From Myxococcaceae bacterium (GTDB lineage: Bacteria > Myxococcota > Myxococcia > Myxococcales > Myxococcaceae), in contig JALOQF010000028.1 in the NCBI GenBank assembly GCA_025459425.1, forward strand, positions 1 to 34,609: a stretch of 34,609 bases of DNA. The letters are read 5' to 3'. The translations under genes and the position numbers were made by a program. A model generated the notes under the pieces. It ran no database searches, was not told the DNA's origin, and saw only the letters and a program-made list of their open reading frames with translations. Below are positions 31,638-34,609 of the stretch, piece after piece (position 1 is the stretch's first letter; every line of letters starts with the position of its first letter).

Positions 31638-33319
31638 GGCGTCAGCAACAGCACCGACACCGAGAGGGGTGGCAGCTGGTAGCGAAAGGCGTTGGGGCCG
31701 ATGGCCGGCACCGGCGCGCCGCGCACGAGGGCCGCGGTCGTCCCCTGGAGCACGAACGGGGTGAGGCTGGTGTACGCCAAAGGGTGGGCCACGGTGATGC
31801 CGGCCGTGCGCGCGACGGTGTCCTTGTTGATCGCGACGAGCACGGTGCGGCCCGGCTCCAGCGCGCTGACGCTGGCGTAGACGGTCGCCATCGCGACGGC
31901 GCTGCTGGTGGCCTCGAGCGAGGTGTCTCCGAAGGCGCCGCCCTGCCCGTCGAAGTTCCGGAAGGCCTCGAAGGCCGCGTCGGCGAAGGGCTCGGCGTCC
32001 TCGAGCTTCCAGTGGGTGGCCAGCTCGACGGCCTCACGCCCGAAGAGGCCGAGCACGTCGGCGGTCGCGACCGCGCCGCTGACGTGGCCGCCGGCGCCGT
32101 AGTTCCACTCGGTGAAGGCCAGCTTCGTGCCCGGGTTGAGCCGGGCGATTCTTTCGCGAAGGCGCGGGATGAGACGAAGCGCCTCGCCGTTCACCGTCTG
32201 CACGATCCAGCTCGACTCGACGTACGACGCGTCCCACAGGCTGCGGGGGGCCTGGACGCGCGCCTGCACCGAGGCCGCGCTGGTGTCGGTGCCGATGATG
32301 CGCTGGCCGCCGCCGCGGGCCTCGGGGTACCAGTGGAGGTCGAGGTAGTCGACGAGCCGCGTGCCGGCCGCCTGGCTCGCCATGGCCGTCTGCGCGAGGA
32401 AGAAGTCGACGAACTCTCCCTTCCCTGCGGCGTCGGGCGCGTTCTGCAGGGTGACGTAGCCGTTCCACCCGTACGACACGAAGCCGGTGACGGGCGCCTC
32501 GGGCCAGGTGCGCTTGACCGCGCGCGCGCCGTCGAGGGCGCGGGTGACGAGCTCGACGTAGCCCACCTTCGCGGGGTGCACCTCGGCATGGGTGTCGCTC
32601 CAGAGGTCGGGCTCGTTGTCGAGCGAGAACAGCACCGGCGTCGCGCCGGCGTTCTGCCGCACCCAGTTCACGAACTCGTCCTGGTAGACGAAGCCGTCGC
32701 CCACGTCGGGCGTGAGCGAGAGGGGCGCCCCCTTCGTCTGCCGGTTCTGCTTGAAGCGCGTCGACAGGTACCCGCTGCCCGAGCGCCGAACGTCACCGCC
32801 GCCGTTCTTGTCGGCTGCGACGAAGTCCACGAGGGGGACGGTCACCAGGAGCGCAGCGCCGATGGACTGCGCCGCGCGGAGGCGGTCGGCGATGAGCTGG
32901 CCCGGGGTGTTCGAGGCCGACAGGTACCCATCGTTCTGGAACTGGAAGTCGCTCCCGGCGTTCGAGGCGTTGTTTTCCCAGTTGTAGGCCGTCAGGCGGT
33001 TCCCACCGAGGCGCAGCAGCGAAAAGCGGTTGCGCTGGGCGTTGGCCGGCTGGTTGGTGCCGTAGATGAGTGGCGAGATGGCGTGCCGGCCCCGATCGCT
33101 GCGCACCGTGAAGGTGACGTCGGCCGGGCCCGGCGAGCCTGGCGTGAGCGGACGATCGAGCTCGAGCGGGGCTGCGGCTCCACCGGCCGCGGCTCCACCG
33201 GCAGCACCGCCCGCCACCGCCGCGCCGCCGCCCACGCCTCCCGCGGTGCGTGCGTCGTTCACCACGGGCAGCGGGGTGCATGCCGCCACCATCAGCAGGA
33301 CCCACGCTTGCCGCCGCAT
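31634..33319 (-). CDS. Second GH44 lipoprotein glycoside hydrolase
   Basis: The 561-residue protein has a lipoprotein signal with lipobox VAAC after MRRQAWVLLM, then an Ala/Gly-only linker (about 30-55). The GH44 domain starts at SPLIYGTNQPAN and includes RLGGNRLTAYNWENNASNAG, the acid/base Glu in LDNEP (E236) and the nucleophile Glu in AFTEWNYGAGG (E404). It lacks the N-terminal beta-sandwich of the GH44 at 2834-4957. A C-terminal beta-sandwich-like region (about 475-561) follows, as usual in GH44. Both catalytic Glu are intact. It is the first gene of the operon with the small membrane protein and the PCP-Wzy fusion, so hydrolysis is genetically linked to polymerisation. AGGAG lies 11 bases before ATG 33319. 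Confidence 0.9.
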   Translation of the reverse strand: MRRQAWVLLMVAACTPLPVVNDARTAGGVGGGAAVAGGAAGGAAAGGAAAPLELDRPLTPGSPGPADVTFTVRSDRGRHAISPLIYGTNQPANAQRNRFSLLRLGGNRLTAYNWENNASNAGSDFQFQNDGYLSASNTPGQLIADRLRAAQSIGAALLVTVPLVDFVAADKNGGGDVRRSGSGYLSTRFKQNRQTKGAPLSLTPDVGDGFVYQDEFVNWVRQNAGATPVLFSLDNEPDLWSDTHAEVHPAKVGYVELVTRALDGARAVKRTWPEAPVTGFVSYGWNGYVTLQNAPDAAGKGEFVDFFLAQTAMASQAAGTRLVDYLDLHWYPEARGGGQRIIGTDTSAASVQARVQAPRSLWDASYVESSWIVQTVNGEALRLIPRLRERIARLNPGTKLAFTEWNYGAGGHVSGAVATADVLGLFGREAVELATHWKLEDAEPFADAAFEAFRNFDGQGGAFGDTSLEATSSAVAMATVYASVSALEPGRTVLVAINKDTVARTAGITVAHPLAYTSLTPFVLQGTTAALVRGAPVPAIGPNAFRYQLPPLSVSVLLLTP

Positions 33320-33451
33320 TGAAATCGAAGCTCCTGTCGGAGTGCGCGCTTCCCCCGGCGCCACGAGGTCGGCCTGTACCGCACGGGGGACGCCGACGAC
33401 AGCGGGAAACGCGAGCGGGGTGGGCGTCGAAGCGGTAAGGGCCGCTGGCGC

Positions 33452-34384
33452 ATGAACGTCTTCACGACGCCGCAGTTCCTCGAGACGGCCGGCGCCGTCT
33501 TCTTCCCTGCGAAGCGGCGGGAGCTCGTCGTGTTCCGCGTCGACGGGCGGCTGCTGCGCCTGCTGGTGGTCGACGGCCGCGTGGTCGAGACGATGCCCTT
33601 CTACGACTACCCCCAGCCGCTCGACGCGTGGCGTGGGCCCGTCACCGAGCGCTGGTTCTTCCCCCGCTCGGTGGTGCGGACGATCGAGGTGCCCGAACGC
33701 ACCGGGCCCGAGCCCGTCGGGCTCCAGCCATCGCCCTACGTCGACTGGAGCCGCTTCTCCGACGAGGCGGCCTTCCAGGCGCACGTGGCGGCCAGCGCGC
33801 AGGTGAAGGCCAACGACGCCGCGCGCCAGCGACGACGGGTGGAGCGCGAGTTGGGGCCGCTCGAGTTCCGCTGGCACGACGAGCGGCCCGAGGTGTTCAC
33901 GGCGTGCGTCCGCTGGAAGTCGAGCCAGTATCGCGAGACGGGCGTGGGCGACATGTTCGCGGACGAGCGGAACGTCGAGCTCTTCCGCCGCCTCGTCGCC
34001 TCGGGCGTGGTGAAGGTGGCGAGCCTGTTCGCGGGCAGCACGCTCATCGCCGCGCACTTCGGAGCGCACACCGACCGCCGCTTCGCCTGGTGGGTTCCGG
34101 CTTACGATCCAGCGCAGGCGAAGTTCTCGCCGGGGCGCCTGCTGCTGCTCGAGCTGCTGCGCGAGTCGCAGCGGCTGGGCGACCTCGAGTTCGATTTCCT
34201 CATCGGAGACGAGAAGTACAAGTTCGGCTTCGCGACCCACAACCGGGTGATTGGCCCCATCGGAGCGCCGCCGGTCTCGCGGCTGGTGTCAGCGCTGGCG
34301 AAGAAGCAGGTGAAGGCGTGGCTCGAGCGTCACCCGGCGGCCCTGCAGCGGGCGCGCGCGTTGAAGCAGCGCTTCGGGGTCTGA
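33452..34384 (+). CDS. GNAT-fold acetyltransferase of the BcsL/CelD/FemAB type
   Basis: The 310-residue protein has the double GNAT layout of this family. The second half has the typical FFGAH-like AHFGAH, a Pro-containing YDPAQAKFSPGRLLLLELL helix and the family end motif EFDFLIGDEKYKFGFAT. Members transfer acetyl, other acyl or aminoacyl groups and sit in cellulose, capsule and exosortase-type loci. It may add an acyl group to the polymer unit. ATG 33452 is divergent from the GH44 gene at 33319, with a 132-bp gap in which I see no clear promoter. No signal peptide is seen. An unrelated metabolic role cannot be excluded. Confidence 0.8.
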   Translation: MNVFTTPQFLETAGAVFFPAKRRELVVFRVDGRLLRLLVVDGRVVETMPFYDYPQPLDAWRGPVTERWFFPRSVVRTIEVPERTGPEPVGLQPSPYVDWSRFSDEAAFQAHVAASAQVKANDAARQRRRVERELGPLEFRWHDERPEVFTACVRWKSSQYRETGVGDMFADERNVELFRRLVASGVVKVASLFAGSTLIAAHFGAHTDRRFAWWVPAYDPAQAKFSPGRLLLLELLRESQRLGDLEFDFLIGDEKYKFGFATHNRVIGPIGAPPVSRLVSALAKKQVKAWLERHPAALQRARALKQRFGV

Positions 34385-34393
34385 CGACCGCTG

Positions 34394-34430
34394 GCCGGCC
34401 GGCCCTGCGCGTCTCGCAAGGCCAGCCGGC
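34394..34430. terminator. GC-rich hairpin between convergent acetyltransferase and ssrA
   Basis: GCCGGCCGGCC (34394-34404) pairs with GGCCAGCCGGC (34420-34430) with one C-A mismatch. Inside it, TGCG (34406-34409) pairs with CGCA (34415-34418) around a 5-base loop. The stem sits in the 52-bp gap between a plus-strand gene end (34384) and the ssrA 3' end (34437), where a bidirectional terminator is expected. No T-tract follows on either strand, so intrinsic termination is not proven. Confidence 0.55.
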
Positions 34431-34436
34431 TCGATG

Positions 34437-34609
34437 TGGAGGCGGTGGGAATCGAACCCACGTCCGAAAGCCTTCAGCTCTGAACCACTACGTGCGTAGT
34501 CCGCGATTTGATGACGCCGCCCCGTCTTCCACGGACGAAATCCGTGACGGCCTGACTGGAAAATCTCGCTCTCACCCGCCCAGCCTCAGGCGAAAGCCAG
34601 CTCGCATTG
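34437..34609 (-). ncRNA. ssrA: tmRNA (ssrA), 3' half, cut by window edge
   Basis: On the minus strand the 3' end reads as a tRNA-like T arm (GGACGTGGGTTCGATTCCC) and acceptor strand CGCCTCC with discriminator A. The CCA end is not encoded; CAT follows the discriminator. Upstream are the signature GGACTACGCACGTAG and the hairpin CACGGA-TTTCG-TCCGTG (34546-34530). A tag frame closes at TGA (34588-34586), with visible codons Q-C-E-L-A-F-A. The 5' half with the Ala start codon and partner acceptor strand lies beyond 34609. tmRNA rescues stalled ribosomes and adds a degradation tag. Confidence 0.93.

Noticed and set aside
34437..34609. Reading the T-arm sequence as an ordinary tRNA gene
   Set aside because: No anticodon arm or D arm is found at the correct distance; the sequence upstream has the tmRNA signature and a tag stop codon instead.

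Overview
The window comes from a high-GC (visibly about 68-70 %) Gram-negative bacterium, most likely a myxobacterium (Myxococcota). Three things point there: a cysteine-rich secreted protein of a type common in that phylum, several lipoproteins and an outer-membrane barrel, and above all a gene set that matches my memory of the Myxococcus xanthus exopolysaccharide (eps) locus. Assignments come from reading translations by eye; no database search was possible.

Layout. 1-1215 is the 3' part of a Gly-rich/Cys-rich secreted protein. 1222-9256 holds an asparagine-synthase-like protein, a lipoprotein glycoside hydrolase of family 44 (GH44), a TPR protein, a serine-acetyltransferase-like (EpsC-like) enzyme, a GT2 glycosyltransferase and two overlapping alpha/beta-hydrolase genes. 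14836-9257 (minus) is a tight five-gene operon: nadE-like, acyl-CoA ligase, PrmC-like methyltransferase, acyl carrier protein, asnB. 14978-17920 holds a di-haem peroxidase and a large lipoprotein of unknown role. 17935-20346 holds an acetyltransferase, a WecG/TagA glycosyltransferase and a polysaccharide deacetylase. 28736-20354 (minus) is the core export operon: initiating phosphosugar transferase (EpsZ-like), Wzx flippase, short OPX protein (EpsY-like), outer-membrane beta-barrel (EpsX-like), receiver-only response regulator (EpsW-like), Wzz/PCP protein without kinase (EpsV-like), GT2 (EpsU-like) and a small degenerate tyrosine-kinase/ParA-like protein. 33319-28940 (minus) is a second GH44 lipoprotein, a 57-residue membrane protein and an unusual PCP-Wzy fusion polymerase. 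A FemAB/BcsL-type acetyltransferase (33452-34384) and the 3' half of tmRNA (ssrA, minus strand) close the window.

How it fits together (inference from families). EpsZ loads the first sugar phosphate on undecaprenyl phosphate; the GT2 and WecG-type enzymes extend the repeat unit; Wzx flips it; the PCP-Wzy fusion and the separate PCP control polymerisation; the short OPX protein plus the barrel form the exit route; the GH44 enzymes may trim or release polymer. The ACP, acyl-CoA ligase, two hydrolase-fold proteins, three PP-loop ligases and three acyltransferases look like a chemical decoration module. Its acyl-ligase/ACP/hydrolase/amidotransferase part resembles the accessory genes of exosortase-A (EpsH/PEP-CTERM) loci, yet I see no exosortase and no PEP-CTERM protein here. 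That combination, and the PCP-Wzy fusion, are the most interesting points.
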